Origin: Endoconidiophora laricicola
Taxonomy: Eukaryota > Ascomycota > Sordariomycetes > Microascales > Ceratocystidaceae
Reading direction: 5' to 3'
DNA length: 64,000 nucleotides
NCBI GenBank assembly: GCA_001640655.1
Contig: LXGT01000059.1
Span: forward strand, 1-64,000
Below are positions 1-9,547 of this stretch, piece by piece. Numbering within the stretch: the first letter of the stretch is position 1; every line of letters begins with the position of its first letter. The notes beneath the pieces are model-generated. The model searched no databases and was not told the DNA's origin. It saw only the letters and a program-made list of their open reading frames with translations. The position numbers and the translations under genes were made by a program.

Positions 1-19
1 TTTCTTATCGAGGTACCTT

Positions 20-110
20 CAAATGTACTTAGTCTTCTTAGATCTCAGACTGCCTAATGCGGACGCTGATCCGCGCAAAGGCAGTATAATATATAAAAAT
101 CAATCATCAT
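20..110. repeat. Hairpin repeat family, copy 1
   Basis: Bases 50-84 form a strong imperfect hairpin. CTGCCT (50-55) pairs with AGGCAG (79-84), and inside it GCGGA (59-63) pairs with TCCGC (70-74), leaving a 6-nt loop and a small internal bulge. It is followed by an AT-rich tail and CAATCAT repeats. The upstream flank (TAGTCTT..AGATCTCAGA) and the tail are shared with the copy at 58.2 kb. Function is unknown; it could be a short interspersed element, a small structured RNA or a decayed transposon end. Confidence 0.6.
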
Positions 111-187
111 CAATCAATCAATCTTTGCCACTCTAGGCTCTTTGAAACTTTCCAGCTGCTGAGTTTGATACGGCCTCATAACCCATC

Positions 188-252
188 TTTTGACTGCCTA
201 ATGCGGACGCTGAACCTCGCAGTGGTAGTATAAATAATAAAGTTATCATCAT
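188..252. repeat. Hairpin repeat family, copy 2
   Basis: Starting at 194, the CTGCCTAATGCGGACGCTGA core is identical to copy 1 for 20 nt. The right arm has diverged (TGGTAG instead of AGGCAG). The AT-rich tail and ATCATCATC run follow as in copy 1. The inner stem is also degraded, so this copy probably folds less stably. Confidence 0.5.
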
Positions 253-309
253 CATCTATCCATTGAGTCAGGCGGTGCGCCTACTAACATCTTTTTTGTA
301 GTTATATTT

Positions 310-378
310 TTTAGAACTCAAACTGCCTAACGTGGATTTTTAACTGTACAAAGGCGAAATAATATATAAATCACAATC
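310..378. repeat. Hairpin repeat family, copy 3 (degenerate)
   Basis: ACTGCCTAA at 322-330 is followed by a diverged centre, AAAGGCGAAATAATATATAAATC at about 350-371, and then CACAATC. Order and spacing match copies 1 and 2, but several stem bases differ. The three copies lie within 360 bp in the same orientation, suggesting local duplication. Confidence 0.4.
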
Positions 379-934
379 TGCAGCAGTAGCTTGCAAACTC
401 TTCATTTGTCAGAACAATCACTTGCTAGAGGAAAATCTATCTCAAGTTTAGTAATAGCGTCAAACGTTAACCAGCAAGCACACATAAAGTAGATACGGTA
501 GCGTGTCAATAAGAAAATAAATATACAACCATAAATTAAGACAATCTACGAAGCCCATAAACCAGAGGAAACCCAAGGATGACTGGCGTCACGAGATATA
601 AGTTGTCGAGAGTTTGGAACAAAAGCTTCAAGACAAGTATTGCAGGCTGTGACAGTAGATGATGGTGGTGATATTGCGTCTCAAGTTGTAACTGAGATTT
701 AGAAAAAGCTACGTTATATCCGGGGTTCACAACGTTCAACTAGCGATGGTTATGATGCTAAGCATTAATGCAAATACAGATTATGTATGTACGAGCCTGA
801 GCATTAGTATCATAAACTGTGCATATTACATACAAATTATAGTTGAATCTTAAAGATTTGAGTCAGGTGGATTTCAGAAACAATGTTTGTAAGAAGAGTG
901 TGTCGTTTATTTTTGGAACATTTATAGTAGTACA

Positions 935-2467
935 TACTAACTAGTACTACCATGAAATGAAAGTAAAGGTGGAGACTTTTGAGCAAGTGACTAAAAGGTA
1001 TGTATAAACTTAAAAAGGTACTTATAGTACTTAGAAGGGCCGGCCCACTGCATACAATCAAACACTGCATTGCAATCAATACACATCACGAGATTCTAAG
1101 AAAATGGCTTCAAACACTCCCTACCTAATCCTACCTTGGTCGTGAAGAGGTACAAGAAGATGTTAAAGCATATGCACGTGCCAACAACCACTATTTAGCA
1201 GTGAATAGGTTCACCCCCTCGCTCTAAAAGAAAGCATTAGGAAGATATCTTTACGTGTGTAGCAAGTCTGAAAGCCCGGTAGTGGAACAAGATATAGGTC
1301 CGGATGTACTATGCTAATTTTTTTTAATGTATCTATCTGTCCTTGGTTTTACGTTTCCTATGTGACCATTTTGCATTGATCCTCGATTTGGCGGCTGGCT
1401 GACAATTGGATATCTATTTCCTTTCCTTTTTTTTTTTTTTTTTCATGCGCAGGCAAGGCACACTTACATGTACTAGGTACCTTTTCAGATTCGCATGTAT
1501 ATCTTTCAGACCAAACTCGTCATATCTACTTAGTCATTTGATGGAAATACTATAAAAGCCGAGAACCTCTTCTACATAAAGGTCGACTCTATTTCTAACA
1601 GCATAAATTATACTCTGCGTTTGTAGAACTTGATTGATCCAGGTATCATTATTGTTAAAGATACACGACAGTCCATGGTTTTATACTCTAGTTCACTGTA
1701 AAACAACATAGTGTTATCCAAGGCATGGCGGCGCTTAGGTCGCGGTGGAGGAAGTCTTGTTGTCAAGAGCTTTTGATGACCTAAGATAGAATGGACCCTA
1801 AGCAGGAATTCTGCATCAATGGGCTGGAGACTATATGGCAAGCTATCTGTGGAAAGGGGTCAGTTACATCAGTTGGAAAGTAACAGTATCAAGTAATGAG
1901 ATAGATGGGTCTGTCTAGACATTAATTCAGATGAAAGGGTCTTCAAACCCCAAGAAAACAATTACACATGTCACATCCCAACTTTCTTAGCACTATTTGT
2001 TATTTGTGGAGATCAGCAGAGATCTGTTGAAGCCTCGCCTGATATAGCCAGACTATTTGATACTCAACTACTACGTATTGGACGTAAAATGCCAAGGAAG
2101 AATGAGAACACCCAAACCAAAATTGATAGGAATTAGTGAAACAGCATGCAATATCCATAACCAACTATAGGCCACTATAGATAGCCTAGCGCTCTCTTGA
2201 TGTGCAAGTCAAGCCGAGAGATACGTGAAGCCTTTCATTACCCCTTTTGGGCGCTTAGCAGCAGCTCTAGTGGCGGAGATGAAGTTGAGTAAGACGAAAA
2301 AAATACCGCTTATGAAGTTCTGTCCTTGGCGATTTTACTTTTATCTAGGAGTTTTCTGTTTCTTTTGGATATTTTCAAACTATTCAGTTAGTTAGTTGCG
2401 CCGAGACCTGCAAATTTAGGAAAAAAAAAGGAGGTTTACTTTCATTTCATGGTAGTACTAGTTAGTA
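935..2467. mobile_element. Candidate non-autonomous DNA transposon bounded by 33-bp inverted repeats
   Basis: Bases 935-967 and 2435-2467 are exact reverse complements over 33 nt and enclose about 1.47 kb. The repeats begin with TA on their outer ends (TACTAAC at the left, GTTAGTA at the right). This fits 31-bp terminal repeats inserted at a TA dinucleotide, as in the Tc1/mariner superfamily. The interior has no recognisable transposase; its largest frame, 77 codons at 1608-1841 on the minus strand, matches nothing I know. A solo inverted duplication by another mechanism cannot be excluded. Confidence 0.5.
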
Positions 2468-4854
2468 AGGGGATTTATATACAGAGTGTTACCCAAAGCG
2501 GAGAATTATCATAGTAGCGAGAGAAGATATTGTCAACGAAGGAAACAACCTAGAAACACAATGAAATTATTGAAAAAAACAAAAAAAAAACAAAACAAAG
2601 GAGACAAACGGGGTTTTGGATTTGTTGGTATATTATTACCTTTCTTTGTTCCAGACCCTTAACTTTCTAACAGCAGAATAAAATAGTTTGAAAAAAGAAC
2701 CAGGGTTAGTCATAGCATGTGAACGTCACACATTCAATATCAAAGTCGAAAGAGGTTTTTCTATTCATCAATCTTATTAAGTAAAGTCGAAAGTTAGATG
2801 CTATAGAAATCGGACTCGGTGTAGCTCTTAACAAAAGTATACGAAAAAAAGCAAACTTCGTTTTTCGTGATAGACAAACTTAATCTTGGTTAGCATGAGA
2901 TGTGAGATCAGGACCAAGACAGGCAACGAGAGGTTAGCCAGTTTGGCCTGAGAGAAGGGGAAGCTACTAAAGAAGATATGGGTGTGTAGGAATATCATCA
3001 GACGAGTGATTTTCACGGCATGATATGTCTATTTTTCGGGCGGCTGATCGTGATTTTGTTTTGCTTAGATGTAAAACACCCTGAGCATGGACCTTCTAAT
3101 TCGTAAACAGCATCATGATACTGTATTGGGAAAAAGGAAGCTGATAATTGTTGTTGCCCGTCTTCACTGGGTCCTTGATGATAGGAAAGTCAAGCTAAGG
3201 GGCTGGGATTTGTATGTCAAGGATAGCTGATAAGGTGTCATCGGAGCGCGAGTTTTTGCTGATATAAAGTACTGCGCTTATAACGAACAGACTATTGTTG
3301 TTGCAGATATAGTTACAGTGTGGATTAGAGTGGCATTAGATTCAGTAGTAGTACTGTCTACGCCTTGCTACTATGTAAGCAGCTGTTCCCTGCCCTGCGT
3401 TTACATGTAACCAAAACGGTACGCTTGCGTTGTTCGCCCTAAGGGAAGCGGTTGTATCAGGACGCACAACATGCATGTTATGCTTCTCTCGTATAGACTC
3501 ATGTTTCCTGCTGCACTAGTAGTAACAGGGAGACGCACTAAATATTAGACGGTCGAGAATGCCTTGGCGAAGATACTACGAGCAGCAGAAGCAGCATAAG
3601 TAAATAACAATAAGCTTATTTCCGTAATTCGGTCGGAATAGGCTAATGATGTGAGACAACGGGCAGCCGGAGTTGAAGCCTCTTTCTTTCTTTCCGCCGG
3701 CCTACTACCAATAGAAAAGTTCAGACTGTGTTTTTGTACTATGTATAACCTTGTCACTACTATGTAGGTTGATAGAGTAATACTAGCATCTGATAGAAGG
3801 AATTGTCTGAGTGCTAACCGAGTTTCTAGTCTGAAGCAAGCTAGCAAATGGCTGACAACAGCAAGGAAGCAAAGATGACAAATATAACAAAGTATGGTTT
3901 TCTTGAAGGTTGATGTGATTCTCGACCATGATCTATCTATAATAAGAAAGATAAACCCGATAAAAGATGCCTAACGGTGTTTATATGGAGCATCGTTTCG
4001 CGTTGTAGGCTAGGAAATCACTTGCTACAATACTATATGGGATGAGATATCTGGTTTTCATTTTGTTTACCTGGCACCATAGATGACCTTGTTGAGGGGA
4101 AAGGGCTTACAATGAGAAATGCACGGATGAGGGGAGGGGAGGGGGTAAACTAAATCAACCATGGCTACGATGGTATGATTACTGGTTTAGGAGAGTAAGC
4201 TCTGCATGTGGAAAAGACAGGAAGGTAGATGTCAAGAAAGTCCTTTACTAATCCCCCCCCCCAAAAAAAAAGCAGAGAGAAAGGGGAGCATCGTGGTTTA
4301 GGCGCGAAAAGAGGGCAAATAGATAATAAACTGGACGACTTGCCAGTTGAGGTTCTGTTAGCTCTGTTGGAAGATAGCTGCACATATTTCTAACAAACTA
4401 GTGTGACTAGGTAGTTTCACATTCTGTAGGCGTCCACTAGAGAAAAAGGAAAAAAAAGAGAAACTTATAAAGGGATCAATGTAAGATGCCGGTCTGCTTG
4501 CACACCCCCCCCCTTTCACAATCCCCTTTTAAAGCTCAAAACGTAGAAAATAAAAAGAAAAAAGGACAGCCTAACTACATAGTTACCATATTTAATTTAG
4601 CTTTTGACTTACAAGCAAAGTAGGCTAGCGTTGCATCCGCAGCTTCTGACAGCAGACACAGGAGGACAGGCGGGAGTAGTAGCGACCATGTAAATTAAAT
4701 AAAATAAGATAAAATAAAATATTACGGATTTTTTCTGGACACCAGTAGATGCGACGACATCTTACCTTGTCTAAACTGCCACAGTAACTTCTCTGGAGAG
4801 ACTCAAGAATGAAGGAAAGGAAATGTATAAAGGAAGGTGCATCGCGACTCTTCA

Positions 4855-5117
4855 TCTCTTCTTCTGGTCTTTCCTCTTCAAACTCACTGCACCCTTTCTC
4901 TCTCTTCATCTTCTTCGCTTCTTATAAGACTTACTGTGTAAGCTCTAGACATTCGTTCTTTTCTATTATCCATCTAGCCCCAACTTCTATCTTTCATTCA
5001 TACAGATCTCACTGCGTGAGCTGATATTCACTATCTTTTAACTATCTTCCTTCTCTTCAAGTCGTTCTCTTATCTTCTAGAATTTCAGCACTACATATTC
5101 GATTGTTACCAGTCACT
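4855..5117 (+). promoter_or_regulatory. Pyrimidine-rich leader of the AA9 gene
   Basis: About 250 bases of CT-rich sequence precede the ATG at 5118, as is common around transcription starts of strongly expressed fungal genes. TATAAA at 4826-4831 would be correctly placed if transcription starts near 4860. GTAAGC (4938) and GTGAGC (5015) could be donors of a leader intron, but I could not settle this. Confidence 0.4.
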
Positions 5118-6266
5118 ATGTCTTCTTTCAAGTCTACCGTTTTTGCTGTTGCTAGCGCCTTCGCCGTTGGTACTGCTGCTCACGGCACTGTTACCAACTG
5201 GACCACGGATGGCATTTCCCAGGAGGCCTTCCAGCTGTCATATGCCTACACCAACACTCCCCCTAGCATCCCGGCCTGGTCTGCCAAGAATCTGGACAAC
5301 GGCTTTGTTGACGGCTCCGGCTACCAGAGCTCCGACATCATCTGCCACAAGGAGGCTACGCCTGGTAAAACCATTGCTAAGTCGGTGGCTGCCGGTGGCA
5401 AGGTTGACTTTGTCTGGACCGCGTGGCCTGAATCGCATATTGGCCCTGTCCTCACCTACGTGGCCAACTGCAACGGCGACTGCACTACTGTTGACAAGAC
5501 TGCGCTTAAGTGGGTCAAGATCGACCATGCCGGTATTGATCTGAGCACCCAGAAATGGCCTACAAGCGATATGATCAAGAACGGTAACACCTGGACTACC
5601 ACCGTGCCTCCTACCCTGGCCGCTGGAAACTACGTCTTCCGCCACGAGATCATTGCTACGCACAGCGCTGGCTCGACCAACGGTGCTCAGAACTACCCTC
5701 AGTGCTTCAACGTCGAGGTCACTGGCTCTGGCACCGAGAACCCCGAAGGTGTCCTGGGAACTGCTCTGTATACTAACACTGAGCCTGGTATTCTGTTTAA
5801 CCCTTACACCACCCTGACCAACTACACTATTCCCGGTCCTGCTCTGTGGTCTGGCGCTGCTTCCACCTCGCACCAGTCTGGTGGCTCCGAAAAGGGTAGC
5901 TCCAGTGGTTCTTCCTCTGGCTCTTCTAGTGGCTCTACTGCTTCTGCCTCTACCTCATCTGCCACTACTCCCACTTCTGCCACTACCCCCACCTCCGCTG
6001 CCACTAACAACTCCGCTGGTACTCCTACTTCCGTCCCCACGACTATGATGTCGGCAACCCCTACTGCTCCCACTTCATTCATGTCTGCTCCCACTTCGTT
6101 CATGTCTGGTTCCCCCTCATTCATGTCTGGTTCCCCCTCATTCATGTCTGGTCCCCCCTCATTCATGTCTGCTACTTCGCCTACTGCCGCCTCAGCCAAG
6201 CCTACCTTTTCTGACTGCTCCAGCGGTCGTCGTGCTCGCCGCCACGCTCGTGACATCCTCAACTAG
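5118..6266 (+). CDS. Secreted AA9 lytic polysaccharide monooxygenase with repetitive C-terminal tail
   Basis: Copper-dependent oxidase that cleaves cellulose or related beta-glucans outside the cell. The ATG at 5118 gives 382 residues; the frame also runs upstream, but only to a TTG. A signal peptide (1-21) ends ..GTAA before His22, which becomes the copper-binding N-terminal His of the mature enzyme. The rest of the histidine brace is visible: His at mature position 86 in ESHIGP and Tyr at 172 in GAQNYPQC, with the second-sphere His161 and Gln170. Four Cys sit at typical AA9 disulfide positions. The catalytic domain ends near residue 250. A Ser/Thr-rich tail follows, with five 7-residue FMS repeats and a basic end (GRRARRHARDILN). 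There is no CBM1 and no GPI signal. The gene is intronless. The family assignment is firm; C1/C4 regioselectivity is not predictable here. Confidence 0.95.
   Translation: MSSFKSTVFAVASAFAVGTAAHGTVTNWTTDGISQEAFQLSYAYTNTPPSIPAWSAKNLDNGFVDGSGYQSSDIICHKEATPGKTIAKSVAAGGKVDFVWTAWPESHIGPVLTYVANCNGDCTTVDKTALKWVKIDHAGIDLSTQKWPTSDMIKNGNTWTTTVPPTLAAGNYVFRHEIIATHSAGSTNGAQNYPQCFNVEVTGSGTENPEGVLGTALYTNTEPGILFNPYTTLTNYTIPGPALWSGAASTSHQSGGSEKGSSSGSSSGSSSGSTASASTSSATTPTSATTPTSAATNNSAGTPTSVPTTMMSATPTAPTSFMSAPTSFMSGSPSFMSGSPSFMSGPPSFMSATSPTAASAKPTFSDCSSGRRARRHARDILN
6069..6173 (+). repeat. Five tandem 21-bp repeats inside the AA9 tail
   Basis: Five consecutive 21-bp units (6069, 6090, 6111, 6132, 6153) encode [P/S]-[T/P/S]-SFMS-[A/G]-type heptads. 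Units 3 and 4 are identical. The array is in frame with the LPMO and probably varies in copy number between strains. Confidence 0.85.
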
Positions 6267-6592
6267 AGGAGGATTTGTTATTTGAGTGTTCCATACGCGC
6301 CCATCCCCATTTTGAAATCTTTCAAAATCACCTCCCCCATACAATTTTCTGTTGCCCCCTTTTTACTTCTCTTTCTTTGTACCTCTACTTCCTTTCGTTC
6401 GAGGGTCCTAGGTGCATAGCCAACTTTTTTTATTACTATCAACAGTCGTAATACATACGGCGAGATTGACTACTCGCCTTGATTCGTTCAAAACATATAG
6501 TCTTCTTGAATATACTGTGAAATACGTGACTCTATGTCTTACATTATCTTACACCGTCGCGAGTAAATTTATTTTTAAATAGTGATAATAGG
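6267..6592. other. Spacer between convergent genes
   Basis: The 326 bases between the two stop codons hold the 3' ends of the AA9 gene (+) and the tRNA methyltransferase gene (-). I see only AT-rich sequence and no further gene. Confidence 0.6.
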
Positions 6593-7861
6593 CTATGCAA
6601 TGGTAGGCTTCTCATTCTCAGTATCAGCCTCTGCATTCCCAGTGCCCTCAAAAACCCGAGTCTCGTCAACTTCTATTTTCTCTTGCTGGGGTGGCTTCAT
6701 GTATCCCTCATGAACCTCTCTGTACTCTCTATCAAGAAGGCGACGGAAAACTCCAACAAAACCACCTCCAACTAGCCGTTGGTAAACAAGTGGCTTACAA
6801 ACAAGCACATCATCGTCTCGACTTCCTTCCGCAGGCTCTACTGCATCCGAATCCGAGCCGTCTTCTCCATCTAGAGCAACTTCACGCAACGCCTTCTTAG
6901 TCTGCACATATCTTAGATCCCATTCGCGTCCACCAGAGCCCATGCGTAGCGTACTGTCATTGTTAGTAGCCTGCGGCAACTCTAGCGTCTTTTCCATGCG
7001 CAGCGCCTGTCGGCCAGTGTTGATCCACTTGACCACTCGGGCAATCTGCGTGATTGATGGGGTGAACACAATTAACGTAGCATCTGTCTTGAGGGCTTTT
7101 AGAAGCGGCTCTAGTTGGGCCTCTGGCTCGGGAAGATCCAAGAAGGCATGGTCGAGGAACGGCTGTCCGCCATTCTCCCGCATACGTTGGTCAATGTACT
7201 TTTTAATATCGACGACGTGAAAGGATACATCGAGGAGATACTGCGCGTGCCGGAAATTGCGGATCAGCTTGTGCGCGTAGCGGCTGTGTGAGTGACGCAC
7301 GTCGATACTGTGTACCACGGCTCTTCGTTTAGCCATCCATGCATCGTGCAGCGCCTGCACATCCTGGTCTGCAAAGGTTTTGGCGTGGTGATCTTCAATC
7401 AATTCTTCGTTGGCATTGTCGCGGACAGAAGGCATGGAATATTCTGCGCGCACTAGGGCATCGCGAAGTCGTTTTGGCACTGGCGGGTTACTCGCATGTA
7501 TGGCACGGGCCAAATGTAGTGTCAGACCGCCAATACCGGTGCCAGCCTCGAGAATTTCTAGAGGCGCAGAAGAAGACGAAGAAGATGTCTCCTCGGCATC
7601 GGGAGACTCGCGAGCGTCTTCGTCGGGATGGATATCAAAAAGAGATGTTATCAGACTGGCGTCCTGGGCATAGATCGGCGTCGCAAGGCGAGCTGGAGCG
7701 TGCTGAATATAGGCTGGTAAGGTTGGCTCGTAGATATCGACGATGCGGCCACGCGAATCTCGGATGGCGTCCAAGATATGTCGCTGGAGGAGGATATTGG
7801 TCGAGACAGAGGCGCCAAAAGATAGTTTGATTGTCTCGTTAGGCCGGATAGGCGGCGTCAT
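6593..7861 (-). CDS. TRM61/GCD14-family tRNA (adenine-N1)-methyltransferase, possibly the mitochondrial paralogue
   Basis: Predicted class I SAM-dependent methyltransferase of 422 residues, one exon. An N-terminal segment (about 40-75) with EPTLPAYIQ and RLATPIYAQDAS resembles the region preceding the catalytic fold in TRM61-like enzymes. SAM motif I is ILEAGTGIGG (about 103-112), a post-I HSIDVRHSHSRYA follows, and HAFLDLPEPE near 235-245 corresponds to the DxFLDLPxPW-type motif IV of m1A58 enzymes. The acidic insertion at 80-98 and the acidic tail look disordered. It differs enough from canonical nuclear Trm61 that a mitochondrial or otherwise specialised tRNA m1A enzyme is as likely; this is inference. 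It converges on the AA9 gene. A palindromic TCACGTGA lies about 310 bp upstream of its ATG. Confidence 0.75.
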   Translation of the reverse strand: MTPPIRPNETIKLSFGASVSTNILLQRHILDAIRDSRGRIVDIYEPTLPAYIQHAPARLATPIYAQDASLITSLFDIHPDEDARESPDAEETSSSSSSAPLEILEAGTGIGGLTLHLARAIHASNPPVPKRLRDALVRAEYSMPSVRDNANEELIEDHHAKTFADQDVQALHDAWMAKRRAVVHSIDVRHSHSRYAHKLIRNFRHAQYLLDVSFHVVDIKKYIDQRMRENGGQPFLDHAFLDLPEPEAQLEPLLKALKTDATLIVFTPSITQIARVVKWINTGRQALRMEKTLELPQATNNDSTLRMGSGGREWDLRYVQTKKALREVALDGEDGSDSDAVEPAEGSRDDDVLVCKPLVYQRLVGGGFVGVFRRLLDREYREVHEGYMKPPQQEKIEVDETRVFEGTGNAEADTENEKPTIA

Positions 7862-8260
7862 TGTGAACTTACCACCAGACGGCGACTTTTGGTGTAAGAG
7901 AAGAACATCGCACTCTTTATATGACAGGAAGAAGAGATATATTAGCAGATTGATATACGAGTAATATATATCTTCATCGCACCTTGGATCGACTTTCTAG
8001 CAGATGAGTAGAAGCGCTTGAATATGGCGCTTGGCCATACGCTACGAAACATAGCCGAGAATACTGCAGTGTCAAGAAGTGCTGAGCTTTAATCTCTCTA
8101 ATGAGAGCTAGACGATTTTCATAGCTCTGTTCACGATAATTCACATGGACGTTGAAATTTCGTTATCTTATCGTCACGTGACACAATTTTAGCTTCCTTT
8201 AACGTCATAATAGTACGAAAGCGCTTCTATTAGCTCACGATACCTTGATACTATGGATAC
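7862..8260. other. Promoter region of the TRM61-like gene
   Basis: This 399-base AT-rich spacer lies between the start of the TRM61-like gene and the stop of the upstream APH-like gene, both on the minus strand. It must hold the former's promoter and the latter's 3' UTR. The one distinct element is TCACGTGA at 8174-8181. Confidence 0.5.
8174..8181. promoter_or_regulatory. TCACGTGA palindrome (bHLH/Cbf1-type E-box)
   Basis: A perfect 8-bp palindrome around CACGTG, about 310 bp upstream of the TRM61-like ATG. This is the consensus of fungal centromere-binding-factor/bHLH proteins. Position and symmetry support a regulatory site, but binding is inferred. Confidence 0.4.
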
Positions 8261-9547
8261 TCAACAAGCGCCTATGGCCTGCAACAGGGTCTTGCGGTCA
8301 GGACCCTGACCCTTTCCAATATTTTTCTCCAAGAAGGCCTCGAAGCCATCAACCTCAAGAATCAAGTCCTCTACTGACGGACTCCTGCCTTTTGTTGAAT
8401 CCAGCAGCCAACTGCGCTTGGCCATCCATGTATGGACATCAAGATGCAAGGCTGACTCGACGATCAGATGGCGCCAATTGGTGTCTGGGTCCGCAAAGGC
8501 GAAGGAGATCCAGCGGCGGATGGCAGCGCATGGCGACTGTGGCTCGACGTTAGTCAGCACACTGGTCAGGAAGAACAGACGGTCGGCAGCGGCAACGACA
8601 TTGCTATCAAGAGCCTTGTCAGCGGGATCGTGAACTGGCAGCGCAAGCTCGGGCTCTACAGTGAGGAACTGCGGAAAACGTAGGGTCAGTTGGATGGGCA
8701 GTGGGCGCGAGAAGCCCCAGCCGATGATACTAGACGCAGGTCAGTAACGCGTTGAACACTTTTGGTGCTTGTTTGGCTTGTTTTTACCCGACAACATTGT
8801 AGTTCTGGTCAACCAGAATGTTCCCCGCACACAAGGCCTCGTGAGAAACTGAAAAGGAAGTCAGTTCCGGAACGCCCTGCAACGCCTTGTGGACTAGTGC
8901 GCGCTGGATTAAGCAGTCCCGCAATGTGACGTCCGGGTATTCGCCACGGGAAGCGTGGACCATTTTCCAGTCGATGAGCTCAGTGGCGTATGAATCTACC
9001 GTATAACCACATCCTGCAAGAATATTAGTACGGTGTGTTCCACCTGCGTAAGAATCACAAAGACAGGATGTTTTGTACTTGTTTCCTGGGTGCAAGTGGC
9101 TAGTTCCAAGACGATGTCGGCCATTTGCCAGAGCACGCGGTCACGCAACCCTCGATCCTGCGGTGTTACCTGATCCCACCTAAGCACAGCACCCTCGATC
9201 CAGCCCACTATAATGTACGGAAAGCCAACCTCATTGTTGAACTCAGCATTATGCGCCATGACTCGTGGAGACCATGCGAAGCCACTATCCGCCAGCCGCT
9301 GCAGCAACTGCACGTTGTAGAGCACGGCGCGTGAGACATTGTCGGCTGCCTTGCCGAGGAGATGCGTCGGCAGGCGCAGGGCATAGCGTTGTCGTGAAGA
9401 CCCTTCGAGTACGTAAATGATACCCTGGTTTGAAGGGATTGGCGTGCTTTCAGTGCCGAAGAGAAAACTGAAGTCACGCTCGTGGCGAAATCGCGAGGTA
9501 AAGATACTTAGAATATCCGCGGATTGGAGGTCAAGAGAAGATGGCAT
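8261..9547 (-). CDS. Aminoglycoside-phosphotransferase-fold protein with missing catalytic residues (probable pseudokinase)
   Basis: Three exons: 9547-9079, 9013-8788 and 8729-8261. Introns of 65 and 58 nt have clean GT-AG ends and preserve frame, giving 387 residues. The fold is recognisable as the APH/choline-kinase family common in filamentous fungi: a nucleotide-binding lobe with YVLEG..RYALRLP (about 44-60), an FPYIIVGWIEG hinge-like segment, then the catalytic-loop region. The usual HxDxxxxN reads HEALCAGN, so the catalytic Asp is Ala. The usual GIIDWE, carrying the metal-binding Asp, reads GIIGWGF, spanning the second splice junction. The frame is open throughout, so the gene is not obviously decayed. 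I infer a non-catalytic protein or one with altered chemistry. Substrate and role are unknown. Confidence 0.8.

Larger units (their letters stand above)
1..5117. other. Gene-free AT-rich spacer, left edge of window
   Basis: No reading frame here resembles a known protein and none exceeds 100 codons. The stretch contains three copies of a small hairpin repeat (about 20-378), a 33-bp perfect inverted repeat pair at 935-967 and 2435-2467, homopolymer runs (T around 1430-1443, C/A around 4251-4270, C around 4503-4513) and G-rich runs near 4128-4147. The last 250 bases are pyrimidine-rich and are probably the promoter and 5' leader of the AA9 gene. A TATAAA lies at 4826-4831, about 290 nt before its start codon. 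Confidence 0.6.

Noticed and set aside
3545..3847. 100-codon minus-strand frame.
   Set aside because: No recognisable domain and isolated in AT-rich spacer; not enough to call a gene.
5103..5117. Upstream extension of the AA9 frame.
   Set aside because: It begins with TTG; the ATG at 5118 gives a proper signal peptide and places His at mature position 1.
5238..6262. Long antisense frames opposite the AA9 gene.
   Set aside because: They are mirror effects of the GC-rich codons of the sense gene and contain no family signature.
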